This document shows positions 1-8,167 of a stretch of 64,000 nt of DNA, piece by piece. The notes below the pieces were generated by a model. The model saw nothing but the letters and a program-made list of their open reading frames with translations. It had not been told where the DNA came from and did not search any database. The position numbers and the translations under genes are program-made. How positions within the stretch are numbered: position 1 is the first letter of the stretch; every line of letters starts with the position of its first letter. This DNA comes from Lactobacillus crispatus (GTDB lineage Bacteria; Bacillota; Bacilli; Lactobacillales; Lactobacillaceae): contig NZ_CP072197.1 in assembly GCF_018987235.1 (NCBI RefSeq), forward strand, positions 682,001 to 746,000. Direction: 5' to 3'.

Positions 1-746
1 CATCAACCAGGTAAAAGTTACGGACAGTTTAATTTTGGCTTTGCTTATCTGGCAGGCCAAGACTGGAATCGAATCACAAAGAAGGTTCTGCGCATGCTTC
101 GGCTGTCTATCGCATTCGCGTTTTAACCGCCGTTCTCGACAGCTGCTCCAGTTGATTTATCAGATACGCCAAAAAATGAATCAAAAAGTTGATTTAAGCG
201 GACAATTCTTGATTATTGACAGTTTTCCCGTTCCAGTTTGTCAGCCGGTTCGCAATTATCGCGTAAGGATTTTTCGCGGTTCTGCGAATATTGGCTATAA
301 GGCAACCAAAAAGATCTACTATTATAGTTTCAAAGTTCATGCGATTGTCAGCGACGACGGCTATGTTCTTGATTATGCCGTAACCCGCGCCTCAGTCCAT
401 GATGCCAAGGAAACGGTGGAACTAATGAAAAATACTCATCCAGCCAATCGCTATCTGCTTGGCGATGAGGGCTATTTAGGCCAACGATTGCATGATCAAT
501 TAAAGCAAATAGGCTATGAACTGTAGACGCCATATCGGAAAAACATGGCTGGCGCCAAAAAGCACAATGATCGTCAATTGATGGCTATTCGCAGAACAAT
601 TGAAAGCGACTTTTCACTTCTAACTTATTACAACGCCGAGAACAATCGAGCGCGCAGTTTAACTGGCTTTCAAGCACGATTAGAAATTGCTATTCTGACT
701 TATAATCTAGCTTATTGTCTAGAACGATTTAACTAGCACCACGCGT
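1..746 (+). mobile_element. IS982-family insertion sequence, 5' end outside the window
   Basis: The right end is defined by the terminal repeat finishing at 746 (aactagcaccacgcgt), the same end found on the two complete 965-bp IS982 copies at 34464-35428 and 48022-48986. The left end lies before base 1. This copy is clearly diverged at nucleotide level from the other two, which are alike, so it is an older or separately acquired relative. Its transposase carries a nonsense codon, so it probably cannot move without help from the other copies. Confidence 0.85.
2..736 (+). pseudogene. IS982-family transposase, 5'-partial, nonsense mutation
   Basis: The frame is open from base 2 and matches the intact IS982 transposases in this window codon for codon, with scattered substitutions. 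The DDE-type core is visible (IDSFPVPVC, then GDEGYLG, then RRTIESDFS). At 524-526 a TAG replaces the TGG (Trp) of the intact copies, in the context GYEL-stop-TPYRKN; the frame then continues unbroken to the normal C-terminus CLERFN at 736. The lesion is a single G-to-A change. Two shorter polypeptides could be made, but each lacks part of the catalytic triad. A sequencing error cannot be excluded. Confidence 0.85.
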
Positions 747-762
747 ATAAGCTAAATATTAG

Positions 763-798
763 AAAAGGGCAAAACATTTCAAATAGTTTTGCCCTTTT
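763..798 (-). terminator. Rho-independent terminator of the permease gene
   Basis: A 13-bp perfect stem (aaaagggcaaaac paired with gttttgccctttt) with T/A-rich flanks lies just after the stop of the minus-strand permease. It is symmetric enough to work in both directions and would also stop transcripts leaving the IS982 copy. Confidence 0.8.
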
Positions 799-814
799 GA
801 TATCTATTCTTTTG

Positions 815-2263
815 TTAAATTTTCATTTTGCGCTTAACTTTCCATTTACGAAGCAAAGGTAAAATAAATCCTGTACCGAATAAGAATAGTACTACTACGA
901 TATTCATCCATAATTGATGAAACCATTTCGGTGTTCCAAATTGCCCATTCTGCGGAAGAAATGCCATTGTTGCACAAATGAATGTTAATAGGAAACACCA
1001 CCAGCCTACAGCCAGTGCGCCTTTTCTGTTTTTAATAAATACAAATTCATTTTTACCAAAGTGTTTACGATTATATCTTAAAATCAGAAAACATAGAAAT
1101 ACTACAGCAGTTTTGTATGGTGAAACGATAGTATTGATATTAAGTAACCAGTTAACAAAATCGTTAATTTTAGGTAACGTACCACCAAGGACAATTAGTA
1201 CTAAAGTAGTTCCAGCGGTAAAAATGTAACTGTTAATTGGACGGCCGTTTTTATTCTTTTTGAGTAGCCAACTAGGCATGTACTTACCTGCAGTATCTGA
1301 TGCTAAGAAACGACTAGCGGCATCAATTAAGGCAGCAATTTGAGCTAATAGACTAACCAAGCAAACTATAGAGTATGCAAGCATTAAGCTATTACCCATA
1401 CCAGCTTCGCGTCCCAATAATTGGAAAGCAAAATAATCACCATTCATTTTGAAGTCATTAGGAATATGCTTTGCATCAAATAAAACAGCTAATCCGAGTG
1501 TTTCTAGAATGACCATAAGGGCAGTAACAAAAAATAGGAGCCACATGGTCTTAGGAAATTCTTTTTGTGGGTTTCGTAATCTTGAAATATATGGTGCTGC
1601 CAGTTCTGCTCCTGACATTGCGAAAATAAGCATACTTGCACTGGAGAAATAATGCAGGCTTAAATGAGGTTTGATGTTGTTCCAAGTTAATTTAGTTGCA
1701 ATATGTCCACCATGAGACAACGACCATACAATCATACCAAAGAATACTAACGTCATTACTACCATGGCGATACCGCTCCATAATGAAGTTGCATCTAGGG
1801 CATCCTTAACGGTATTATCGAAGATCAAAAATAACAATATGATTAGAAAGGTTATAAAACTAAAGACCATTGGCGACATTTTTTGACTTAGCGATCGATT
1901 GCCAAGAATTACCCAAGATATGGATACAACTACTGAACTAGCACAATCTATTAAATAAGGAATTGTTTGTGCCCAGTACATCCAACCAGTGGCATATCCT
2001 AGTAAATCGCTTCCTGTACCGCGCCTAATCCAAGAAGACATACCACCTGCTTCTTCACCTTCATATGCACTACCTAATTCGGTGGAAATCAAAGTGTAGG
2101 GCAGCTGATAGAAAAGAAGCATGATAATCCATAATACTAAGACGAATAGTCCATATTCTTGCTATGGGTAGAATGGATCTTCGAAACTGATAACTGTTAT
2201 GTAGACAAACATGGATAGGGTTATCCAACCCATATAATGCTTTTGAGTGTTTTCCTCTGTCAT
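815..2263 (-). pseudogene. Amino-acid permease (APC superfamily), early nonsense codon
   Basis: This is a multi-spanning membrane protein of the APC amino-acid transporter type. The true start is the ATG at 2263, preceded by a good ribosome site (aaagggag); the complete frame would give 482 residues. Codon 34 (2164-2162) is TAG, in the context SFEDPFYP-stop-QEYGLFVL, inside the first membrane region. The remaining 435-residue frame from an internal ATG at 2122 has no proper ribosome site and lacks most of TM1. The helical core is otherwise undamaged, so the lesion is recent. It stands head to head with the decarboxylase at 2455, the usual arrangement for an amino-acid/amine exchanger and its decarboxylase, so an ornithine/putrescine-type exchanger is my inference. 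Confidence 0.8.
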
Positions 2264-2416
2264 TTTTACTCCCTTTAAAAACTAATTTTGAGGTTGGTTT
2301 TCAAAATTAGAAGAAGGGGGCTTGTTTTGTCTTTTTAAAAACTCAAAAAAGTACTGCATTTTTGCTAAATAATTTTTCCTCCTAAAGGTTAGTCTTATTA
2401 TTACGCAAAAATTATC

Positions 2417-2422
2417 TATAAT
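2417..2422 (+). promoter_or_regulatory. -10 box of the decarboxylase gene
   Basis: A perfect TATAAT lies 32 bases before the decarboxylase start at 2455. I do not see a strong -35 at the right spacing. The rest of the 179-bp divergent gap between permease and decarboxylase holds AT-rich DNA only. Confidence 0.5.
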
Positions 2423-2454
2423 AAAGGTATCATTAATATTTTATGGAGGGTAAA

Positions 2455-2690
2455 ATGCATTATCTAAGAATAGCTGCTCGAAAAGATTTGTTGCCATATT
2501 TGCCGAAAAATTGGCCAACTATTGAATTAAAAGAGAATCTAAATGGTGCATATTTAGCCGCAGTTGTTGTCCGAAAAAAGGATAGCCGTGGAGTGGGTAT
2601 GCAAAAAGTATTTGCTAAACAATTAAAGTTAGATTTACCTTTGATTATTTGGGAAGATAAGAAACTGTCAAATCTTTTGTGTAAATAGAT
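2455..2690 (+). pseudogene. Ornithine-type decarboxylase, N-terminal wing fragment
   Basis: The start is the ATG at 2455 (MHYLRIAARKDLL), because ggaggg at 2445-2450 is its ribosome site; the ATG at 2443 overlaps that site. The fragment resembles the N-terminal wing domain of the inducible ornithine decarboxylase of Lactobacillus 30a, running to about the region LPLIIWEDKKLSNLL. The frame then enters the IS256-family element and stops. The rest of the protein resumes at about 3960. Together they make one gene split near residue 78. Confidence 0.75.
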
Positions 2691-3975
2691 CTTTCTCGTA
2701 AATTGATTTTTTAATTATTTATTTAATCAAAGTAGGATTCTAAGGTGTCCTGAACCTGACCAAAGCCTTTATGAATTCGATTGAAATAACGGTCATTGTA
2801 GCTCATTGCCTGGATGCCAATAAATGCATCAAGCGACTGTTCAGTTGGAAATTCTGCCTTAGGCTTAGCTTTACGCTTGATGACGTTGTTAAAGGATTCA
2901 ATCATATTGGTTGAATAAATTGAAGCTCTGATTTGTTTGGGATAATTGTAGAAGACTAGCAGATCGGGCTCAATTTCCTTCAAACCTTTGATGACATGGC
3001 TATAAGCTTTATTCCATTTGGCATAGAATTTGTGCAAGACAGCTGCAGCTTCTTTTTTGCTTGTCTGTTGATGTATCTGCTTGAATTCGTTCATGATCTT
3101 TTCACGATCGTCGACGCGTACTTTAGCGCAGATATTGCGCATGACATGAACCAGGCAGCGTTGAAAATGAGCTTTAGGATAAGTCCTGGCCAAGGCTGTT
3201 TTCATGCCAACAACACCATCAGAAAGAAAAAGCTCAACTTGCTTCAAGCCTCTGGACTTCATGTTTTGAAGCATCTCTGTCCAAACTTCAATGTTCTCAC
3301 TAGGAGCAATGCAGTAGTCAATGACTTCCTTATGTCCATTAGGTTTAATGCCAATGGCAATATATACTGCTTCACGCTCAAACGTTTCTCGGCGCAAAGG
3401 AAGGTATGTCGCATCCAAATAGACACAGAAAAACTTGTCGCTTAGCTTGCGCTTGTGATAAGCCTCAATCTTGGGGAGCATCTGCTTGGAAATATTTGAT
3501 ACTTGAGCTGGACTATAATGACTGCCATACATTTTCTCAATCAAGTCAGCGATTTCTCTGGTAGTTACGCCTTTGGAGTATAGCTTGATAATCGTGCTTT
3601 CCAAAACATCAGAGTGCTGCTTGTAGTCAGGCAGCGTGTGCTGATGAAACTGACCGTTGCGGTCTCGAGGCACTTGCACTTCAATTGGTCCAAACTGGGT
3701 ATCAACCTTGCGGAAATAAGCACCATTTCTAGAATTGCCAGTATTCCAGCCATTTCTGGCATAGGGATCATAGCCTAGAAAGGCAGTCAACTCAGCTTCT
3801 AGCAAGTTATTAACAGCCTGTTGTAGCTCTTTGCGCAATAAATCATTTATTTTGTCTGGATTGAATAGAGCTTGAGCAAAATCTTTGGTAAAATCATTCA
3901 TGAAGGAGTTCTTCTTTCTGTATGTGTTTTTTTGTTCAAACCAATCATACGAGAAAGGAACTCCTTTTTCTAATG
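2690..3975 (-). mobile_element. IS256-family (mutator type) insertion sequence in the decarboxylase gene
   Basis: The element is defined by its transposase and by a shared terminal core tttctcgta: 2692-2700 on the left, and inverted at 3948-3956 on the right (tacgagaaa). Boundaries are approximate within about 15 bases; I could not find a clean 8-9 bp target duplication, unlike the IS982, IS4 and IS30 insertions here. Either the flanks have drifted or a small deletion followed insertion. It lies antisense to the decarboxylase. Confidence 0.75.
2723..3901 (-). CDS. IS256-family transposase
   Basis: A 392-residue transposase of the usual family length. The N-terminus has the typical AELTAFLGYDPY region. 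The DDE triad is visible as YLDATYLP, LSDGVVGMK and STNMIESFNNVIKRK. The frame is complete with no internal stop, so the element may be active. The family is known for cut- or copy-type transposition with 8-9 bp duplications and for mobile promoters at its ends. The outward end faces the remaining decarboxylase sequence and might drive it. Confidence 0.92.
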   Translation of the reverse strand: MNDFTKDFAQALFNPDKINDLLRKELQQAVNNLLEAELTAFLGYDPYARNGWNTGNSRNGAYFRKVDTQFGPIEVQVPRDRNGQFHQHTLPDYKQHSDVLESTIIKLYSKGVTTREIADLIEKMYGSHYSPAQVSNISKQMLPKIEAYHKRKLSDKFFCVYLDATYLPLRRETFEREAVYIAIGIKPNGHKEVIDYCIAPSENIEVWTEMLQNMKSRGLKQVELFLSDGVVGMKTALARTYPKAHFQRCLVHVMRNICAKVRVDDREKIMNEFKQIHQQTSKKEAAAVLHKFYAKWNKAYSHVIKGLKEIEPDLLVFYNYPKQIRASIYSTNMIESFNNVIKRKAKPKAEFPTEQSLDAFIGIQAMSYNDRYFNRIHKGFGQVQDTLESYFD

Positions 3976-5922
3976 TTTAAAGAAATAAATTTAAGGAATC
4001 ATTCATCCTTACACAAACTATTTTACAGTCTCGAAGATAATCAAGATATGATAAAGGAAATTGATCAAAAAGCGAGTCAGTATGAAACAAATGTAATTCC
4101 TGAATTTCTTAGAGACTTAACTAAGTTTGCTGATCAGGACGATTTGATTTTAAGTACACCAGGACATCATAATGGTCATTTCTATGATCGTCATCCAGCT
4201 GGAGCGGTGATGAAAGAATTCTTTGGTCATAACTTGTTTAGAGCAGATGTTTCTGATAGTGTATTTGAACTGGGAGATATGATGACTCATGAGGGTGGAC
4301 CATTAAAAGCAGAGGAAGAAGCCGCAAAAGCGTACAATGCTGATAAGGTTTACTTTTGCACTAATGGGACAACCAGTGCAAATACTATCTGTGCAACTGC
4401 TGTATTGAAAAATAATGATCTCGTTCTGTTTGATCGTAATAATCATAAAAGCTTATACAACAGTGCATTAATTATGACAGGTGCTAAACCTGTTTATTTA
4501 CCTACTGATAGAAATGCTGATGGATTAATTGGACCATTGACTAAAGAAAGTTTAAACGAAAATAAAATTAGAGAAGAAATTGCTAAAGTTGATCCTGATC
4601 GAGCTAAAGTCAAACGTCCATTTAGAATGGCAGTATTACAGTTGGAAACATACGATGGCGTATTTTACAATGCAAAGTACTTAATTGAAAAATTGGGTAG
4701 GCTTTGTGATTATATTCTTTTTGATTGTGCTTGGGGAGGTTATGAACAATTTGTAGATGTTTTGCGCGATTTGTCACCATTACAACTGTCTTACGGTCCA
4801 GATGATCCAGGTATTCTAGTAACGCAATCTATTCATAAACAGCAAGCTGGAATTGCTCAAGCTTCTCAAATTCTTAAAAAGGATGGTCATTTGAAAGGGC
4901 AGAAGCGTTATGTTGACCATAAGCACTTCAATCATGCATATCTTAAATATGTAACCACAAGTTATTCTTATCCAATTTATTCTTCCTTAGTTGTAAATGC
5001 GAAGATGGCAAATTCACCAGCTTGCAAATCTTGGTGGGACGATACAGTTAAACTTTCAATTAAATTTAGAAAAAGATTGCTAAAGGAAAGTAAGCTTTTT
5101 AGACCGTTAGTGCCTTTAAAAATTAATGGTAAAAAATGGCAAGATATTTCTACAGAAGTGTTAATGCATGATAAGCAAGCCTGGAAATTAAGTCCTTCTG
5201 ATGATTGGCATGGATTTAATAAAATCGACGATAATGAAGTAGTTTTGAGCCCGTTAAAATTAACAGTTCTTAATCCAGGTATTGATTTAAGTGGTGAAGA
5301 ATATGCTGAAGAAGGGATTCCAGGGGTTATTCTTGAAAATTATCTTCACGAAGAACATATTATTCCAGAAAAATCTGATATATATTCAACACTTTATTTA
5401 ATTACTCCTGGAGAAAGTAATGTTGATATGGAGACTTTATTTGATGCATTAATGAGGTTTGAGCATGCTTATTTGGATAAACAAGCATTATCTGAAGTGA
5501 TGCCACAATTAGTTAAGAAATTTCCTGATCGCTATAAAGGATATACTCTTTACCAGCTTTGTCAGGAAATGCATCAATATTATAAGCAGAATCATATCTT
5601 TGAGCTTGAAAGAGATTTGTTTCTTAAGACAACCTTTCAAGATTATGTAATGAAGCCTGGCCAAGCTGATTTCGACTTTAATGAAAATAAAAGTCAATTA
5701 GTAGAGCTTGATAACTTAAAGGGAAGAATAGCGCTAGAAGGTGCATTACCATACCCACCAGGTGTCTTTATCGTGGCACCAGGAGAAAAATGGCAACAAA
5801 TTGATATTGATTATTTCAAAATTTTACTTAGCGCGGCAGCTACTTTCCCTGGTTTTGAGCCAGAAGTTCAAGGTGTTTATAAAGATTCGGGTAAAATTGT
5901 TGGAGAGGTATTAAGGAAATAA
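3960..5922 (+). pseudogene. Ornithine-type PLP decarboxylase, C-terminal main part
   Basis: About 650 residues of a group III PLP-dependent amino-acid decarboxylase. It aligns over its whole length with the Lactobacillus 30a ornithine decarboxylase: STPGHHNGHFYDRHPAG, VFELGDMMTHEG, the PLP-lysine motif SIHKQQAGIAQASQI, HKHFNHAYL, and the C-terminal ALPYPPGVFIVAPGEKW. The first in-frame ATG (3922) lies inside the IS256 end; the next is 3973. The wing domain needed for oligomer formation is cut off by the element, so the enzyme is probably inactive or absent. Substrate (ornithine rather than lysine) is inferred from similarity. The partner exchanger is also broken. Confidence 0.85.
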
Positions 5923-6030
5923 TAAAATATACTTCTATTTTGAATAAGCATTATTTTATGTTGGTTTTAATTTCTAATTGAGTTATTTTAAAATGTTTTT
6001 GCTAGAAAAAAGGCACTATTATATCGGCAG

Positions 6031-6135
6031 ATGAGTAAATTAATTACTGAAACTGAATTAAGATTTAACGTAAAGACTGTTAGTGTTGAAGACATGACCA
6101 ACATGCTTGAAGATTTAGGTTGGAAAGAAAACTAA
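6031..6135 (+). CDS. Possible small ORF or gene remnant, 34 residues
   Basis: The frame MSKLITETELRFNVK... ending LEDLGWKEN runs for 35 codons with good Lactobacillus codon use, in an otherwise empty 330-bp gap between the decarboxylase and the yolD terminator. There is no convincing ribosome site (aggcac is 15 bases off). I do not recognise it. It could be the tail of a decayed gene. The rest of 5923-6205 shows only AT-rich DNA. Confidence 0.25.
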   Translation: MSKLITETELRFNVKTVSVEDMTNMLEDLGWKEN

Positions 6136-6205
6136 AAGACAAATTAAGAAAAATTCTAACTACGATGCAGTAGTAAAGTCACATCGCAATATCGATCAAC
6201 TAAGA

Positions 6206-6243
6206 AAGCCAGTGTAGGTAAGTTAACCTATGCTGGTTTTTGG
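6206..6243. terminator. Bidirectional terminator
   Basis: A stem of about 13 pairs with G-U wobble (agccagtgtaggt with acctatgctggt) followed by a T-rich run. It ends the minus-strand umuC-yolD unit and any plus-strand transcript from the decarboxylase side. Confidence 0.6.
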
Positions 6244-6255
6244 TTTACTAATATT

Positions 6256-6624
6256 TTAGCTAATAATTTGCACATGATTTATTGCTTCCAAAGGCAACTT
6301 AGATCCTGATACAATAATTGTTTCTTGATCGTAATAACCTTCCACAAAGCCTTTAATATCAGGTGATAAATTACCATTTTCATCTAGGTCTTTTAGTTGA
6401 AGTGAGATCAGTCTATGATTACAAAAGGAATCTAGCAGAATTTCACTAATTTTATCGACAGTCATTTCAGACTTTTTAAAATAATTAGTATTTCTTTCAA
6501 TATTGCTCTTGCTAATTTTTACAGTATGATCACTCAAAAAGAAACCAGACCATTTCTTCATGCCAGAATCCTGATAATTACGAAAGAACTCATCTAGTTT
6601 TTGGTCGAATGCATTTTTATTCAT
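6256..6624 (-). CDS. YolD-like protein
   Basis: A 122-residue YolD-family protein taken from the ATG at 6624 (MNKNAFDQKLDEFF); an upstream in-frame ATG at 6651 lies deeper inside the polymerase gene and is less likely. The central WSGFFLSDH and C-terminal GYYDQETIIVSGSKLPLEAI stretches are typical of this family. YolD proteins are small, of unknown activity, and are regularly found behind Y-family polymerases in Firmicutes, where they are thought to act with them in SOS mutagenesis. The gene overlaps the 3' end of the polymerase by 8 bp, so the two are translationally coupled. Confidence 0.8.
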   Translation of the reverse strand: MNKNAFDQKLDEFFRNYQDSGMKKWSGFFLSDHTVKISKSNIERNTNYFKKSEMTVDKISEILLDSFCNHRLISLQLKDLDENGNLSPDIKGFVEGYYDQETIIVSGSKLPLEAINHVQIIS

Positions 6625-7936
6625 AAGCATTACCACCATTATGTCCACCAACTAATTTGCTACGCTGGATAGCTGTTGCACCTTTGGATAGACTGGATGC
6701 TTTAACTACTGCGGAAAAGCCGTACTTTTTACGCAATTTGTCTACTACATGGTCAAGCTTGTATCTTTTGATCTGTAGTTCTGGATCTTCCAGGATATTT
6801 AACTGCATACTGTGGTCGGGAACGAGCTCGCTATAGCTAACGCCAATACAGCGTACAGCTTCACCTCGCCAATTTTTTCTAAAAATAGCTAGTAAAGTTT
6901 GTACAAGTTCATGATTAACATTAGTTGGAGTGATTTTTCTTTGAACATTAAAACCATCGTGATCATTATCATAATCTAGTTCTGAAAGGGAGAAGCCAAT
7001 ATAAAGACTGACCTTGCCTGCACACAAATTATGTGCTCGAATTCTAGCTCCAACTTGTTCGCCGATTTCTCGAATGACAATTTCGATTTCTCGTTGCTGA
7101 GAATAGTCCCTTTGTAAAACCTGTGAGTTGCCATAGCTTTTAGTTTTTGGGTGATACTTATGACTGATAATACTGCGATCAACGCCCCAGCTTTCCGCAA
7201 ATAGCTGCTCACCAATAATACCAAATTCTTTCTTGAGAATGGCTGGATCAGTGTGCGCCAGTTGGTAGACATTATTAATGCCAATTCTACGTAAATGATT
7301 AGCAGTGCGAGTATTAATGCCCCAAACGTCTTCTAATTTTGGAATACGCCAGATCGTATCTGGAACATCGATGTAATGCCAGAAGGCAACCATAGATTTA
7401 TTGTGCTTAGCCTCATTGTCCATGGCAAGTTTAGCTAATAAGGGATTTTCACCAATACCACAAGTTGTATAAAGCCCTAGAGTATCGTGAATATCTTTTT
7501 GAATTTTATGAGCAACATTATATGGATCATTACCAAATAGTTTCCAAGAGGTTGTCATATCAATCATGCCTTCGTCGATTGAGTACATATGAATATCTTC
7601 ATCAGCTGCATATTTACGAAAAATATCGAGTACCTGCATGCTGCGTTTGATATAAAGATTCATATGTGGATCAACTAGCATTAAGTCTGGTGCTTCTTTT
7701 TTAGAGGGTAAGTTTCTAGCTCTCATGACATTGTGTAGGTTATATTTTTTCTTAGCTAGAGGAGAAGCAGCCATAATCAAGCCTGATCCCCAGGGAGCAT
7801 CTGGCTGTCTTGAAATAACCACTAGGCAAGCTTTCATAGGATTAAGGCCTAATCGTAGGGCTTCGCATGATGCGAAAAAGCTTTTGTTATCAATCATAAA
7901 AATAATACGATGAGGTTCGTACTTGAAATCATACAT
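6617..7936 (-). CDS. Y-family DNA polymerase (UmuC/ImpB-MucB-SamB type)
   Basis: A 439-residue translesion DNA polymerase. The catalytic palm begins MIDNKSFFASCEA, with the second acidic site in MYSIDEGMIDMT; a DxxAAxSPLAKKKY-like stretch near residue 70 fits UvrX/UmuC-type enzymes of low-GC Gram-positives. Helix-hairpin-helix and little-finger regions follow (WGINTRTANHLRRIG, then QREIEIVIREIG). It copies past damaged template bases with low fidelity. It forms an operon with yolD. Upstream are two LexA-like boxes and a TATAAT, so damage induction is likely. Confidence 0.88.
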   Translation of the reverse strand: MYDFKYEPHRIIFMIDNKSFFASCEALRLGLNPMKACLVVISRQPDAPWGSGLIMAASPLAKKKYNLHNVMRARNLPSKKEAPDLMLVDPHMNLYIKRSMQVLDIFRKYAADEDIHMYSIDEGMIDMTTSWKLFGNDPYNVAHKIQKDIHDTLGLYTTCGIGENPLLAKLAMDNEAKHNKSMVAFWHYIDVPDTIWRIPKLEDVWGINTRTANHLRRIGINNVYQLAHTDPAILKKEFGIIGEQLFAESWGVDRSIISHKYHPKTKSYGNSQVLQRDYSQQREIEIVIREIGEQVGARIRAHNLCAGKVSLYIGFSLSELDYDNDHDGFNVQRKITPTNVNHELVQTLLAIFRKNWRGEAVRCIGVSYSELVPDHSMQLNILEDPELQIKRYKLDHVVDKLRKKYGFSAVVKASSLSKGATAIQRSKLVGGHNGGNAYE

Positions 7937-7963
7937 AATACCGTCCGCCTTTAGTAAACTGCA

Positions 7964-8006
7964 CGAACTAACGTACGCACATTTATATTATATAAACTTT
8001 TGTTCG
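7964..8006 (-). promoter_or_regulatory. Promoter region with two LexA/SOS-like boxes for umuC-yolD
   Basis: Firmicute LexA boxes follow CGAAC-N4-GTTCG. On the plus strand 7964-7977 reads cgaactaacgtacg (one mismatch in the second arm), and on the minus strand 8006-7993 reads cgaacaaaagttta. A minus-strand TATAAT-like box (ataatata region, 7983-7991) lies between them. A 12-bp perfect palindrome gttcgtgcgaac sits at 8002-8013. The layout suits LexA repression of the polymerase. Confidence 0.6.
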
Positions 8007-8093
8007 TGCGAACAAGTGGGCATTTTATTTTTTAATTATAAATTGAGCGGCGAAACTATAAAATGATTCGTGTAAAAATAAATACATTTTTAT

Positions 8094-8122
8094 TTGACTA
8101 TTTGGAACGTTCCAATTACAAT
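8094..8122 (+). promoter_or_regulatory. Strong promoter for the GH31-lacI-binding protein operon, with operator
   Basis: TTGACT (8094-8099), a 17-bp spacer, then TACAAT (8117-8122). The spacer holds a perfect 14-bp palindrome ttggaacgttccaa (8102-8115), the expected shape of a LacI-family operator; a repressor bound there would block RNA polymerase. The obvious ligand is the LacI protein encoded at 10368. Confidence 0.8.
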
Positions 8123-8137
8123 GTAATTAGTTGTTTA

Positions 8138-8151
8138 AGAAAGCGATTACA
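8138..8151 (+). promoter_or_regulatory. cre-like site (CcpA)
   Basis: agaaagcgattaca fits the catabolite-responsive element pattern TGNAANCGNNTNCA with one mismatch. It lies just downstream of the -10 box, a position where CcpA blocks elongation or start. Confidence 0.65.
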
Positions 8152-8167
8152 AAAATGAGGAATGATT

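Noticed and set aside
2443..2688. A free-standing 81-residue hypothetical protein
   Set aside because: It matches the N-terminal wing of the decarboxylase that resumes after the IS256-family element, and its last codons come from or next to the element.
2996..3445. A 149-residue plus-strand protein opposite the IS256 transposase
   Set aside because: It is an antisense shadow of the transposase frame, with no ribosome site and no family features.
2690..3975. A 8-bp duplication tgtgtaaa/tgtttaaa around the IS256 element
   Set aside because: It has a mismatch and implies element ends of very unequal length beyond the shared terminal core, so I did not report it.
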